A stretch of DNA of 64,000 nt, taken from NCBI RefSeq assembly GCF_019263595.1, contig NZ_JADQDD010000003.1:1-64000 (forward strand), given 5' to 3'. The notes beneath the pieces were generated by a model, which saw nothing but the letters and a program-made list of their open reading frames with translations, searched no databases and was not told the DNA's origin. The DNA comes from Pseudonocardia sp. KRD291. GTDB lineage: Bacteria > Actinomycetota > Actinomycetes > Mycobacteriales > Pseudonocardiaceae. The position numbers were made by a program, and so were the translations under genes. How positions within the stretch are numbered: position 1 is the first letter of the stretch; every line of letters starts with the position of its first letter. Shown one piece after another: positions 8,156-16,887 of the stretch.

Positions 8156-9739
8156 GTGACCACCCCCTCGACTCTTGATCCCCGCACCCCCGTCCTCGTC
8201 GGGGCCGGCCAGGCCAGCGACCTGGTCGACGGTCCCGACTACCAGCGCCTCTCACCGGTCGAGCTGGCTGCCGCGGCGGCCCGCGACGCCCTCGCCGACT
8301 CCGGCGCCGACCCCGCCGCGGTGGCCGCGGCCGTCGACACCGTCGCGGGAGTGCGCCAGTTCGAGATCTCCCTGCCGGGCGCGCCCGCGCCGCTGGGCCG
8401 GTCCGACAACTACCCGCGCTCTGTCGCCGCCCGCCTCGGAGCCGACCCGGCCCGGGCGATCCTCGAGGTCGCGGGCGGGCAGAGTCCCCAGCACCTGGTC
8501 ACCGAACTGGCCGGGACCATCGCCGCCGGCCGCGGCGAGGTGGCACTGGTGTTCGGCTCCGAGGCGATCTCCACCGCGCGTCATCTCGCCCGCGCCGAGG
8601 ACCGCCCCGACTTCACCGAGACCGTCGGCGGCGACCTCGAGGACCGCGGCTACGGCCTCGACGGCCTGATCAGCGATTACACGACCGCCAACGGCCTCAC
8701 CGACGCCCCGAGCCAGTACGCGCTGTTCGACAACGCCCGCCGCGCCCGGCTCAAGCAGAACCGCGCCGAATACGCGCTCGGGATGGGGGAGCTGTTCGCG
8801 CCCTTCACCCGGGTCGCCGCCGCCAACCCCCACGCGGCCTCACCCACGGTGCGCAGCGCAGAGGAGCTGGCCAGCCCGACCGCGACGAACCGGCTGATCG
8901 CCGAGCCCTACCCGCGGTACCTGGTGGCCCGCGACCAGGTCAACCTGGGCGCCGCGGTGCTGATCACCTCCGTCGCCGCCGCGCGTCGCCTCGGTATCCC
9001 CGAGGACCGGTGGGTCTTCCTGCACGGCCACGCCGATCTGCGCGAGCGTGACCTCCTCGACCGTGGCGATCTCTCCACCGGTCCCGCCTCGGTGATGGCC
9101 ACCCGCCACGCCCTCGAGGTCGCCGGCATCGGCGCGGACGATCTGACCACGCTGGACCTCTACAGCTGCTTCCCGATCGCCGTCTCGAACATCGCCGACG
9201 CCCTCGAGCTCCCTGCCGACGATCCCCGCGGGCTCACCCTCACCGGCGGTCTGCCGTTCTTCGGCGGCGCAGGCAACAACTACTCGATGCACGCGATCGC
9301 CGAGACGGTAGCGCGGATGCGGCGAGAGCCCGGCGCGTACGGCTTCGTCGGCGCGAACGGTGGCACCCTGAGCAAATACTCGGCCGGCGTCTACTCGACC
9401 ATCCCCACCTCGTGGCGCGACGACCGCAGCGCGGAGCTGCAGGCTGAGGTCGCTGCCTGGCCCGCACCCGAGGTCGTCGAGACCGCCGAGGGGATGGCGA
9501 CGATCGAGACCTACACAGTCAAGCACGACCGTCACGGCGCCCGGACCGGCATCGTCGTCGGACGCCTCGACGCCACCGGAGCCCGCTTCCTGGCCACGAC
9601 CGTCGACGAGTACACACTCGACCTGCTCAGCTCCGACGAGGAGCCGATCGGCTCCGCCGTGCACGTCACCTCGGCCGACGGGGTCAACACGGTGACGGCG
9701 ACGATCACCGGTCAAGGCGACCGACCCGGAGGTCGATGA
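8156..9739 (+). CDS. thiolase-superfamily protein annotated as acetyl-CoA acetyltransferase, catalytic Cys not evident
   Basis: The GTG at 8156, behind GGAG, fits the N-terminal thiolase strand TPVLVGAGQASDLVDG. The 527-residue length is longer than biosynthetic thiolases (~390) and matches the long actinobacterial acetyl-CoA acetyltransferase/SCP-x-like group, which carries an extra C-terminal domain. The usual active-site segment CASG is replaced by EVAGGQSPQ, and the NEAF motif by YSCFP. The His-containing glycine loop survives as GGLPFFGGAGNN. It closes the operon and could cleave a beta-ketoacyl-CoA or act in an aldol-type step; chemistry is uncertain because the usual nucleophile is absent. 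Confidence 0.78.
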   Translation: MTTPSTLDPRTPVLVGAGQASDLVDGPDYQRLSPVELAAAAARDALADSGADPAAVAAAVDTVAGVRQFEISLPGAPAPLGRSDNYPRSVAARLGADPARAILEVAGGQSPQHLVTELAGTIAAGRGEVALVFGSEAISTARHLARAEDRPDFTETVGGDLEDRGYGLDGLISDYTTANGLTDAPSQYALFDNARRARLKQNRAEYALGMGELFAPFTRVAAANPHAASPTVRSAEELASPTATNRLIAEPYPRYLVARDQVNLGAAVLITSVAAARRLGIPEDRWVFLHGHADLRERDLLDRGDLSTGPASVMATRHALEVAGIGADDLTTLDLYSCFPIAVSNIADALELPADDPRGLTLTGGLPFFGGAGNNYSMHAIAETVARMRREPGAYGFVGANGGTLSKYSAGVYSTIPTSWRDDRSAELQAEVAAWPAPEVVETAEGMATIETYTVKHDRHGARTGIVVGRLDATGARFLATTVDEYTLDLLSSDEEPIGSAVHVTSADGVNTVTATITGQGDRPGGR

Positions 9740-9740
9740 A

Positions 9741-9753
9741 GGCCCGCCGGGCC
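9741..9753 (+). terminator. short GC-rich hairpin after the thiolase-like gene
   Basis: GGCCC and GGGCC arms flank a 3-base loop directly after the stop at 9739. No T-tract follows, so a terminator role is only suggestive. Confidence 0.3.
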
Positions 9754-10504
9754 GGTGCGAGGGCGGGCGGCCACGGGCGACAGCGGTGAGCGCACGGCCG
9801 GTCGTGGGTTCGCGGACCGACCGGGTCGTGGGGGCCACGAAAGACACGGACGGAAGCACCTTCTCGGTGACCACGCACAGTCAGAGGCCAGCGGCGACCG
9901 CTCGGGACGGACCGACCGCCTGGTCTCGATGAGATCTGCGGGCACGGCCTTCGGCGGGTCGCGCTGAACGAGATGGCTTAGAGCGACCGGCAATGGAGGC
10001 GTCCGGCACTCGTCGTCATGGTCAACGGCACCCCGACGCCACGGGTCCACATTCAGCCGCCGTTGACAGCTCAGCGAGTGGGCGAAGGCATCGGGCGCAA
10101 CAGGCGGATGCCGAGCCGCCCGGAGCCGACGACCAGGCAGTAGCAGAGTGACCGCCTCAGCACCCCCCGCCCGAAATCGCTACTGCGCGGGGGCTCGGGA
10201 AAATGCACTGCTCCGCGCTCAGTGTCCTACAGCTGGTCTCCCGGGGCCGTAAGAGTGGAAGCAAGTCGGAGGCCACCTCAGGCCCTCGACGCTCTGGCCA
10301 GTGACGCGACCGGGGCCGCACACGCTCTCGCTCGACCGAGCGGTGACAGGCGCGGTGCCTTTGAGTTCGCACCGGCGCGTTAGGCCGCGTGGCCTCCCGC
10401 GTGGCCTCCAACGCAGGCGCACGGTGGTCTGTGGTGCGCACGTTGTTCCGCGTGACGTGCATGGATGGACTCCGCGTGCTCGGTGCTTACGGTGACGGAG
10501 TACG

Positions 10505-10543
10505 CGTAATGCGTAGGTCTGGGGTTCGACTCCCCAGGGCGGA
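10505..10543 (+). other. tRNA-like 3'-end fragment (T-arm plus acceptor strand), possible att remnant
   Basis: Stem TGGGG (10520-10524), loop TTCGACT (10525-10531) and stem CCCCA (10532-10536) form a canonical T-arm with the conserved TTCGA core. A 7-base acceptor-like strand GGGCGGA follows. Upstream bases do not fold into a proper anticodon or D arm, and no 5' acceptor partner was found within 80 bases, so this is not an intact tRNA. Such 3' ends are typical of attachment sites left by tRNA-targeting integrases, but no integrase is visible. Confidence 0.4.
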
Positions 10544-10787
10544 TCGTTTTCGCAGCTCAGGCGCTGTATCTGATCTTGCTGGGTTGTTTATGTGTCTCGT
10601 GGCCTCTCTGTGAGATGTTTCCGCAGCTCGGGGCCCATTGCGCGTGGCCTCCAGAGAATTGCGTCGCTCAGCTGCACGATGACCTCGACCCGTGCGGCGG
10701 GGACTCGACGTCGCCGAGGCCCTTTGCGCGGCCCACCGGCGGCCAGGCGATGCGAGAGGTGATCGTGAGCCGGAAGGACGACACGCG

Positions 10788-11510
10788 ATGACCGCACCCT
10801 CCAGTATCGACCCCACCCAGTTTCTGCACGAGCAGCTGTCCCAGGCGAGTCCGGACCTGCTGCGCCAGATGTTGACCACGTTCATCGACACGCTCATGTC
10901 CGCTGAGGCCGACGCTGTGTGCGGCGCCGAGTACGGCGAGCGCTCCGAGGCCCGCACGAACACCCGCAACGGCTATCGGCACCGCGACTTCGACACCCGC
11001 GCCGGCACCTTGGACCTGGCGATTCCCAAGCTGCGCAACGGGTCCTACTTCCCGGACTGGCTACTTGAGCGGCGCCGCCGCGCCGAACGCGCACTGACCA
11101 CGGTGGTCGCGACCTGTTACTTGCTCGGGGTCTCCACGCGCCGGATGGAGAAGCTCGTCGAGTCGCTCGGGATCACCAGGTTGTCGAAGTCCCAGGTATC
11201 GGTGATGGCGGCCGAACTCGACTCCCACGTCGCCGAGTTCCGTGCCCGGCCGCTCGACCAGGGCCCGTACACGTTCGTCGCCGCCGACGCGCTCGTGCTC
11301 AAGGTCCGTGAGGACGGCTACGCGGTCACCGACGAAGAACTCGCCCTCGGCATGCGGGCACTGGCCGTACCCGTGGTCAACAGCCGAGGCCGGACCGTCG
11401 CGGCAATGAGCGTCAGCGCCTCGACCGGAAGAGTGTCGATGGACGAGATGCTCACGCGGTTCCGGCCCGTCCTCACTGGGCACGCGCGCCGTCTGTCTCG
11501 CATGCTCTGA
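10788..11510 (+). pseudogene. chimeric ORF: N-terminal half of IS256-family transposase fused in frame to C-terminus of an IclR regulator
   Basis: Residues 1 to ~174 are IS256-type transposase (LMSAEADAVCGAEYGER, TRNGYRHRDFDTRAG, LSKSQVSVMAAELD), ending just after the first catalytic Asp in AADALVLKVRE (Asp167). From codon 175 (11310) to the stop, the sequence becomes the effector-domain end of an IclR protein (DGYAVTDEELALGMRALAVP). It matches the regulator at 19706-20527 over 201 gap-free bases in the same frame, with about 15 mismatches by hand count. The second and third DDE residues are missing, so it cannot transpose; the IclR part lacks its DNA-binding domain. The junction lies in a short stretch (REDG) compatible with both families, suggesting illegitimate recombination. 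Confidence 0.85.
11310..11510 (+). repeat. 201-bp direct repeat, copy 1 (IclR 3' end)
   Basis: It aligns without gaps to 20327-20527 at an offset of exactly 9,017 bases, with about 15 mismatches (~92-93% identity, hand count), and shares the stop codon. Similarity stops at the upstream junction and fades a few bases after the stop. The repeats are in the same orientation and bracket the IS630, exonuclease, IS3 fragment and Rieske operon. Confidence 0.9.
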
Positions 11511-11700
11511 TCCCGATCGGCGCGCCGATGGGGGTGTCGACGACAGGCAGTCGGGCAGCGCCGTCCCGGCCTCAGGGGTCGAGACGGAGTGCGATCGACC
11601 GAGAACCCGGAACCCCTTGCGCAGATGGCGAAGGCAGCTACGGGCGGACGCGTCCGGCCCCGTTCGGAGACTTCGTCAGTCGAGAAATCGCTGCCGTACC

Positions 11701-12778
11701 CTAGTGTCGCGTGTTTGAAGTCCTTTGACGGTTGGCCTTTGCGAGGATGGTGTCGGCGTCCTTGGTCCAGGTGAACGGTTCGCAGCGCTCGTTCCAGCCG
11801 TCGATGAACCGGCGGATGGCGTCGACGAGGTCGCGGACCGACCCGTAGCTGCCGCGGCGGATGGCCTGGCGGGTGATGATCCCGAAGAACACCTCGATGA
11901 GGTTCAGCCATGATCCGGAGGTCGGGGTGAAGTGCAGCGTGATCCGCGGGTTGCGGGCCAGCCAGGCCCGCACCGTCGGGTGCTTGTGGGTGGAGTAGTT
12001 GTCGCACACCACGTGCAGCTTGCGCCGCGGGCAGGTCTTGGCGACTTGTTTGAGGAAGCGCAGGAACTCCTGGTGGCGGTGCCGGTGGAAGCAGGCGTCG
12101 GTGACCGTGCCGGTGGCGACCTCCAGTGCGGCGAACAGCGTGGTCGTGCCGTGGCGGATGTAGTCGTGGGTCTGGCGCTCGGGATCACCGGGCCGGATCG
12201 GCAGCGTCGGCTGGGTCCGGTCCAGGGCCTGCACCTGCGATTTCTCATCGATGCAGAGCACGACGGCGTTCTCTGGTGGGTGCAGGTAGAGCGCGACGAT
12301 GTCGCGGACCTTGGCCTCGAGCTCGGGGTCGGTGGAGAACTTGAACATCTCGGTTCGCCAGGGCTGGATGTTCCAGTCGCGCCAGATCCGGGCCACGGTG
12401 GCGAACGAGGTCCCCAGCTCGGCGGCCAGCAGCCGCGCCGACCAGTGCGTCACCCCGAGCTGCTCGGGCGGCGTCCCGCCATCGGCCAAGGTGGCGGTCA
12501 CGACCTCGATCTCGTCAACCTCCCGCGGCCGGCCAGAGCGGGGCCGATCGTGCAGGGCGGTCACTCCCACCTTCGAGGTATCGGCCTCGCCAGTGCAGCA
12601 CCGTGGGCCGCGAGGCCCCGACCTGCCGGCCGATCTCAGCGTTCGCCATCCCGTCCCCGGCCAACAACACGATCCGAGCTCGCTGCGCCAGACCCGCCGG
12701 GATCGAGGTCGATCGCAGCCAGCGCTGCAGCACCTTCCTGTCCTTGCTGCGCACCTCGAGTCGCGCCGCCGTCGACAT
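11701..12778 (-). pseudogene. IS630-family transposase, frameshifted near 12566
   Basis: The true N-terminus begins at an ATG at 12778 (STAARLEVRSKDRKVLQRWL, then AEIGRQVGASRPTVLHWRGRYLEGG). The rest lies in another frame (VTALHDRPRSGRPREVDEIE and the catalytic DDE domain: VLCIDEKSQVQALDRTQP, VVCDNYSTHKHP, SGSWLNLIEVFF). One extra C on the plus strand at 12566-12568 (GGG instead of GG in the coding strand) explains the shift. The G-run is short and no slippery heptamer is obvious, so a mutation is more likely than programmed frameshifting. The TAG stop is formed by the end of the inverted repeat and the duplicated target TA. Confidence 0.85.
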
Positions 12779-12830
12779 CCGCCCATGTTCTGACCGACAC
12801 GAGCGTCAAACAACTTACGACACGCGACAC
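11704..12830 (-). mobile_element. IS630-family insertion sequence with terminal inverted repeats and TA target duplication
   Basis: Both ends read CTAGTGTCGCGTGT inward: 11701-11714 on the plus strand and 12833-12820 on the minus strand. TA at 11702-11703 and at 12831-12832 is the expected IS630/Tc1-mariner target duplication. The element encodes one transposase (11701-12778, frameshifted). Its 12833 side landed in an acyl-CoA ligase fragment. The 11701 side does not continue that ligase, so further deletion occurred around the insertion. Confidence 0.85.
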
Positions 12831-12832
12831 TA

Positions 12833-13005
12833 GATCTCGGCCGGGTAGGTGCTCGTGCCGCCGACGATGAACATGTCCTTGAGTCGGCCGGTGTCAGGTT
12901 GCCGTCGGCACGCTTGCGGCCCAGATCGCCGGTACGGAACCAGCCGTCGGGGCGGAACGCGTCCGGGTCGTCGATCCGGTGGGTAGCCGGGTGTGAGCCG
13001 ATGGT
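12833..13005 (-). pseudogene. acyl-CoA ligase (AMP-binding, FadD-type) C-terminal fragment
   Basis: On the minus strand one frame reads THRIDDPDAFRPDGWFRTGDLG. After a frameshift near 12890 another reads GRLKDMFIVGGTSTYPAEI. These are the A8 hinge and GxxKDMFIxGGxNxYPxEIE signatures of fatty-acyl-CoA ligases. Both ends are missing and the IS630 cuts it right after YPAEI. It is non-functional debris of an earlier catabolic gene. Confidence 0.75.
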
Positions 13006-13087
13006 CGTTTACCTCGACTCCTTCCATTCGACGGCGCCGATACCCTGGCGGCGCGTCTGCCCTACGACTTACTCCGTTGGGGCAACG

Positions 13088-13915
13088 TTAAGGGTCCTCT
13101 CCGAGGTCAGGATAGCGATGCTCGTCGAGAATGCGCTGGTCGGCTCTCCACTCGCGGCGGATCTCCTCGTACGCTGCTTGCAGCGCGGCCCTGTGGAATG
13201 CGAGCCCGCGCGGAGGGCCTTGCGGTGCTGGGACGCGGTCGATCCAGCCGCCCTTTGTCGTCTGATAGCGGTCCGGCTCGACCGTTCGCTCCTGCCAGCC
13301 GGTGCGGGTCGCGAGTTCGGCCAAGTCCGCCGCTCCGACTTGCTGCGCAGCCGTGAGGACGACGTGTGCCACGGCCTCTGCGTCCTCGACCGGATCATGC
13401 CCGCCGCCCAGTAACCGGCCGCCGTCGAATAGACCTGCTTCGGGAAATCGGCGGCTCGCCAGGTGGAGCAATGCGTGCTCGCCTCCTGCCTGCCATGGAT
13501 AGGAGCGGCTCGTCGTGCTCCGCGGCCAAACTCGCCGGGCCAGCTGAAGTGTGCATGCGTACCGCAGCCGCGGCCACGACGTCCCGTGCGCATCGAAGCC
13601 GGCCCGCAGGCGTGCCATATCCAGCCCGGCTGAATGCAGCACGAGTAGTCGCCCAGCAACAAGTTCGTCGACGGAAGGCCAAGCGTCGACCAGGAACGGA
13701 GCTCCTTCGTAGGCTTCCTGGTCCAGCGCTGGGCCGCGTTTCAACCCTGTGCTCTGGTGAGAGATCCCTACCCACGGCCAGGGGTGACCGACGACGCGAA
13801 ACCACAGCATATGACGCGCAGAGACGACCCCCGCTCTCACCTCGACAAGGCCAAGCTGCAAAGGCAGCATGCGCTGGCCTGAGTACTCGAGGTCCGCAGC
13901 CACGAAGTCCATCAT
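13088..13915 (-). CDS. DEDDh-type 3'-5' exonuclease (DNA pol III epsilon / RNase T-like)
   Basis: The protein starts at ATG 13915 (tandem ATG), although a GTG at 14023 would add 36 weakly convincing residues. Exo motifs are visible: Exo I in FVAADLEYSGQ (Asp and Glu), Exo II in VLHSAGLDMARL (HxAxxD) and Exo III in HDPVEDAEAVAHVVL (H and D). Length is about 275 residues. G+C is lower than the neighbours. It could trim nucleic acids in repair. Isolated exonucleases of this type often accompany mobile DNA, and here it stands between an IS630 and an IS3 remnant without an obvious operon partner. Confidence 0.7.
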   Translation of the reverse strand: MMDFVAADLEYSGQRMLPLQLGLVEVRAGVVSARHMLWFRVVGHPWPWVGISHQSTGLKRGPALDQEAYEGAPFLVDAWPSVDELVAGRLLVLHSAGLDMARLRAGFDAHGTSWPRLRYACTLQLARRVWPRSTTSRSYPWQAGGEHALLHLASRRFPEAGLFDGGRLLGGGHDPVEDAEAVAHVVLTAAQQVGAADLAELATRTGWQERTVEPDRYQTTKGGWIDRVPAPQGPPRGLAFHRAALQAAYEEIRREWRADQRILDEHRYPDLGEDP

Positions 13916-14047
13916 GTCGTCGATTCTGTTGAGTTCCGGTGTTATCGCAATGGAGCCGCCAACTCCCGTCGCCGCCACACCAGCGTCGCCTATCGGTCCC
14001 CAGCCGAGTTCGAACACCTTCACAGAACCGTCGCTACCGCGGCATGA

Positions 14048-14245
14048 TCAACCGACCCAAACGTGATGTTGAGTCCGTTTCACGGACTTGTGGATGAGGA
14101 GATCAGGTCCGACGGGGCGGTCGATGGTTTCGAACTGTACGGGGCACATCCAGACGAGCGCGGAGTGTCGACGGCGGCGGTTGTAGAAGCCTTCGATGTA
14201 CTCGAAGATCGCGTTGGCCAGCTCCACGCGGGTGCGCCAGCGTGA
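14048..14245 (-). pseudogene. IS3-family transposase (OrfB) C-terminal fragment
   Basis: The frame reads WRTRVELANAIFEYIEGFYN then RRRRHSALVWMCPVQFE, the conserved C-terminus of IS3-family DDE transposases (rve_3 region). Everything upstream, including the catalytic D,D(35)E core, is missing. A 7-3-7 palindrome (AGTCCGT-TTC-ACGGACT, 14072-14088) lies near the 3' end and may belong to the element's terminus. Confidence 0.8.
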
Positions 14246-14351
14246 TGCATGGTCGTGGCGGACCCGCCCTGGTGCCACAGCTACAACGGCGCTCGGCTTG
14301 GATTTGGGTCTCGGGGTAGCGATCTCCGATCGGCGCCGCGGGCTGCCGGAA

Positions 14352-15350
14352 CTACAGCGAGGGCCCGACCGGAAGGAACGCGTCGGCGTGAAACCGGTCC
14401 TCGGGCAGACCTGCCTTCCGTGTGAGCGTCGAGAACGCGGAGTCGGTCATGGCCTGGCTGCCGCAGGCGTAGACCTCGTGTCCGGTCAGGTCCGGGTTCT
14501 CGGCCAGGGCAACGTCCTGCACCCATCCGGTGGCACCGGTCCAGCCGGCCGTCGGGCGGGACAGTACGGGCGTCACGGTGAGCCAGTTGTGGCGCTGCGC
14601 CCACCGGCGGGCCCGGTCGAGTAAGTAGAGGTCCTGTTCGGTCTGCCCACCCCAGTACAGGTGGATCGGTCGGGTGCCCCGTCTCGCGATCTGGTCGCGA
14701 ACCAGCGAGGCGACCGGTGCGAACCCGGTGCCGGTGGCCAGCAGGACCAGCGGGTCGGGGGACCGGTCGACCGTGACGTCACCGAACGGGGTCTCGACGG
14801 TGAGCAGGTCGCCCGGGCGTAGCGCGCCCACGAGTCGCTCGGAGAACCGGCCTCCGGGCTCGGTGCGCACGTGTAGCTCGGCCAGGTCGTTGTCCCGTGG
14901 CGGGTTGGCCATCGAGTAGGGACGGGTGTCGCCGTCGGGCAGGTGCACCATCAGGTACTGGCCCGCCCGGAACGGTGTTCGCCGTCCGATCGGGAAGCGC
15001 AGCTCCAGCACTGTGATCCGGGGAGCGGGCATGTGGGCGCGGTAGATCTTGGTGGTCAGTGTCCGGCGGGCCGGAGGTGTGCTGTCGGCGATGCGACGCG
15101 GTCGGATCTCCACCGGTCCCCGTGGCACGGCTTGGCAGAGCAGGACGTCCGGGGTCGGTCCGTGCACGGTGCCGGTGGTCCGGAGGTCGACCTGGCCACG
15201 CTCGAGGTCGCCGAGGCAGCTGTGGCAGGCGCCCTTGCGGCAGGAGTACGGGATCGCCCAGCCGGCGTCCTCGGCGGCTTCGAGGATTGTCGCGCCCTGC
15301 GGGCAGTCGAACGTGATGTCGGTGCCGGTCACGGTGATCGTCGGGTTCAT
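14352..15350 (-). CDS. aromatic ring-hydroxylating dioxygenase reductase ([2Fe-2S] ferredoxin plus FAD/NAD(P)H domains), TphA1-like
   Basis: The ATG at 15350 overlaps the upstream PdxA-like stop by ATGA. The N-terminal plant-type ferredoxin domain has Cys37, Cys42, Cys45 and Cys72 (CRKGACHSC...C). A ferredoxin-NADP+ reductase domain follows, with RPYSMAN for FAD binding, LLATGTGFAPV for NAD(P) binding and a YACGSQAM motif. At 332 residues it has the size and domain order of terephthalate dioxygenase reductase (ferredoxin first). It passes electrons from NAD(P)H to the Rieske oxygenase encoded upstream. Confidence 0.9.
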   Translation of the reverse strand: MNPTITVTGTDITFDCPQGATILEAAEDAGWAIPYSCRKGACHSCLGDLERGQVDLRTTGTVHGPTPDVLLCQAVPRGPVEIRPRRIADSTPPARRTLTTKIYRAHMPAPRITVLELRFPIGRRTPFRAGQYLMVHLPDGDTRPYSMANPPRDNDLAELHVRTEPGGRFSERLVGALRPGDLLTVETPFGDVTVDRSPDPLVLLATGTGFAPVASLVRDQIARRGTRPIHLYWGGQTEQDLYLLDRARRWAQRHNWLTVTPVLSRPTAGWTGATGWVQDVALAENPDLTGHEVYACGSQAMTDSAFSTLTRKAGLPEDRFHADAFLPVGPSL

Positions 15351-16363
15351 CGGGGTGCGGCCTCCGGTACCTGCTCGGGCTGCGTGGGGTCGAGTACGTG
15401 CAGGGCGCGGACGACGGCGGTCGGGTCGGCCCGACCGGTCCCGGCGATATCGAATGCGGTGCCGTGTCCGACGCTGCAGAACGGCACCCCGGCGCCCACG
15501 GTCATCGCGACGGCACTCCGGCCGGCGAGCAGCTTGACCGGGATGTGGCCCTGGTCGTGGTAGATGGCGACGTAGCCGGCGTGCTCGCCGCCGCCGAGCA
15601 GCACGTCGGCCCCGACCGGCCCGTCGACCGGTAGACCCTCGGCCCGCAGGGTGGCCACGGCCGGGATGGTGACCCGCTCGTCGTCGGCCCCGAACAGGCC
15701 ACCCTCGCCGGCGTGGGGGTTGATGCCGAACACGCCGATCCGCGCCGTGTCGGTGCCCCCGAGTGCCTCGTGGAGGACTCGCGCCGCGTCGGCGACGAGC
15801 TCGGGGGTCAGGCGCCCCAGCGCGTCGGCCAGCCGCTCGTGCAGCGTGGCGTGCACGATCCGCAGCCCGCCCCCGGCCAGTAGGAGGAACACCCGCTCGG
15901 GTGGGGCCCCGGTCAGCTGCGCGACCAGTGGCGGGTAGCCGCGGAAGGCGATCCCCGCTGCGTGTACGGCGGTCTCCGAGTGCGGGCAGGCGACGACGGC
16001 GCGGTAGCCGCCGCGCTGTGCCTCGCGTACGGCGGCGGTGACGTAGGCGATGGTGGCCGCGCCCGCCGCGGCGCTGATCTCGCCCGGTCGATGTGCTCCG
16101 GCCGGCAGCGCCCCGACGTCGAGGAGGTCGACGAGGTCGCCCCCGCCTACGGTTCCGGGCACGTGGTCGCGGACGGTGAGTCGGGCTCTGGTGCTGTCGA
16201 TCGCGGTCTCGACCACCGCTCGGTCCCCGACCAGGACCGGCGCGGCGGCCGGGTCCCCGATCCAGGACCGCGCCGCGGCGACGGCGATCTCCGGGCCGAT
16301 GCCGTTCGGGTCGCCGATGCTCAGCAGTGTCCGGGCACCGGACACGGTCGCGGTGGCGGTCAC
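15347..16363 (-). CDS. PdxA-family dehydrogenase, probable cis-dihydrodiol (TphB-like) dehydrogenase
   Basis: The 338-residue protein begins ATVSGARTLLSIGDPNGIGPEI and contains VACPHSETAVHAAG and the metal-binding YHDQGHIPVKLL, all typical of the 4-hydroxythreonine-4-phosphate dehydrogenase fold. In aromatic dicarboxylate operons this family (TphB) oxidatively decarboxylates the dihydrodiol made by the Rieske dioxygenase, yielding protocatechuate. Context (between dioxygenase beta and reductase genes, coupled by ATGA overlaps on both sides) strongly favours that role over pyridoxal biosynthesis. Confidence 0.82.
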   Translation of the reverse strand: MTATATVSGARTLLSIGDPNGIGPEIAVAAARSWIGDPAAAPVLVGDRAVVETAIDSTRARLTVRDHVPGTVGGGDLVDLLDVGALPAGAHRPGEISAAAGAATIAYVTAAVREAQRGGYRAVVACPHSETAVHAAGIAFRGYPPLVAQLTGAPPERVFLLLAGGGLRIVHATLHERLADALGRLTPELVADAARVLHEALGGTDTARIGVFGINPHAGEGGLFGADDERVTIPAVATLRAEGLPVDGPVGADVLLGGGEHAGYVAIYHDQGHIPVKLLAGRSAVAMTVGAGVPFCSVGHGTAFDIAGTGRADPTAVVRALHVLDPTQPEQVPEAAPR

Positions 16364-16887
16364 AGGGGGAGCGCCAGCAGCGTGTCGGTTTCCGAACTGT
16401 CGCAGACGACCACCCGACTGCGCAGCAACGCCGTCGGGCCGTCGATGAGATAACGGTCCAGGTAGCGGCCACTGGCGAACAGGTCCATCGGGCCATCGCC
16501 GGTGATCCGTACGACCAGGAACGGCGTCTCGCTTTCGACCTCGATACCGCCCCCGGTGGGGGACTCGGTGTCGGACTCACGAAGGATCGCGGGCTGGCCG
16601 ATGATGTGCCGGTAGCTCTGCCGTTCGTAGATGTTGGCCTCGCGCAGTGCCGACACCCGGTCGGTCAGCATCCCCCGGGTGTCGGCCCACATCAGGCCGG
16701 CGGGGAGCCCGCGGCGGTGGTTGTCCGCGGTGGTGATCCGGTAGTGGCAGGTCTCGGTGAAGAAGTCCGGCCACTCCTCGAGGCGGTCGTCGTCGATGCA
16801 GCGGACGTAGTGGGCCTGGGCCCGGCCGATCGCCACCGTGACGTCCGTCCCGGTGCGTGTTGCCGGCCGCGTTCCGGTCTCTGTCAC
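16360..16887 (-). CDS. aromatic ring-hydroxylating dioxygenase beta (small) subunit
   Basis: The 175-residue NTF2-like protein shows the family pattern [19 protein letters not shown], then [16 protein letters not shown], and an [10 protein letters not shown] strand region. Beta subunits are structural partners in alpha3-beta3 Rieske oxygenases. It overlaps the alpha stop and the dehydrogenase start by 4 bases each, which implies tight translational coupling and stoichiometric synthesis. Confidence 0.9.
   Translation of the reverse strand: MTETGTRPATRTGTDVTVAIGRAQAHYVRCIDDDRLEEWPDFFTETCHYRITTADNHRRGLPAGLMWADTRGMLTDRVSALREANIYERQSYRHIIGQPAILRESDTESPTGGGIEVESETPFLVVRITGDGPMDLFASGRYLDRYLIDGPTALLRSRVVVCDSSETDTLLALPL

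Larger units (their letters stand above)
9740..10787. other. gene-poor stretch preceding the IS256 relict
   Basis: No frame here shows recognisable protein sequence or a good ribosome-binding site. The stretch contains a GC hairpin just after 9739, the motif GCGTGGCCTCC near 10387, 10399 and 10642, and a tRNA-like 3' end at 10519-10543. It looks like decayed DNA at the edge of the mobile-element zone. Confidence 0.5.

Noticed and set aside
10505-10543. Functional tRNA gene
   Set aside because: No 5' acceptor strand, D-arm or acceptable anticodon arm can be folded with the T-arm, so only a fragment is claimed.
12560-12575. Programmed ribosomal frameshift in the IS630 transposase
   Set aside because: Only a run of three G is present, with no slippery heptamer or obvious stimulatory structure. 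A simple one-base insertion explains the shift.
13088-14245. Prophage or phage-defence island around the exonuclease
   Set aside because: Only one exonuclease and IS debris are present; no integrase, structural, methylase or known defence partner gene is visible.
15347-16363. Pyridoxal-phosphate biosynthesis gene pdxA
   Set aside because: It has the PdxA fold, but tight overlaps with dioxygenase subunit genes indicate the TphB-type dihydrodiol dehydrogenase role.
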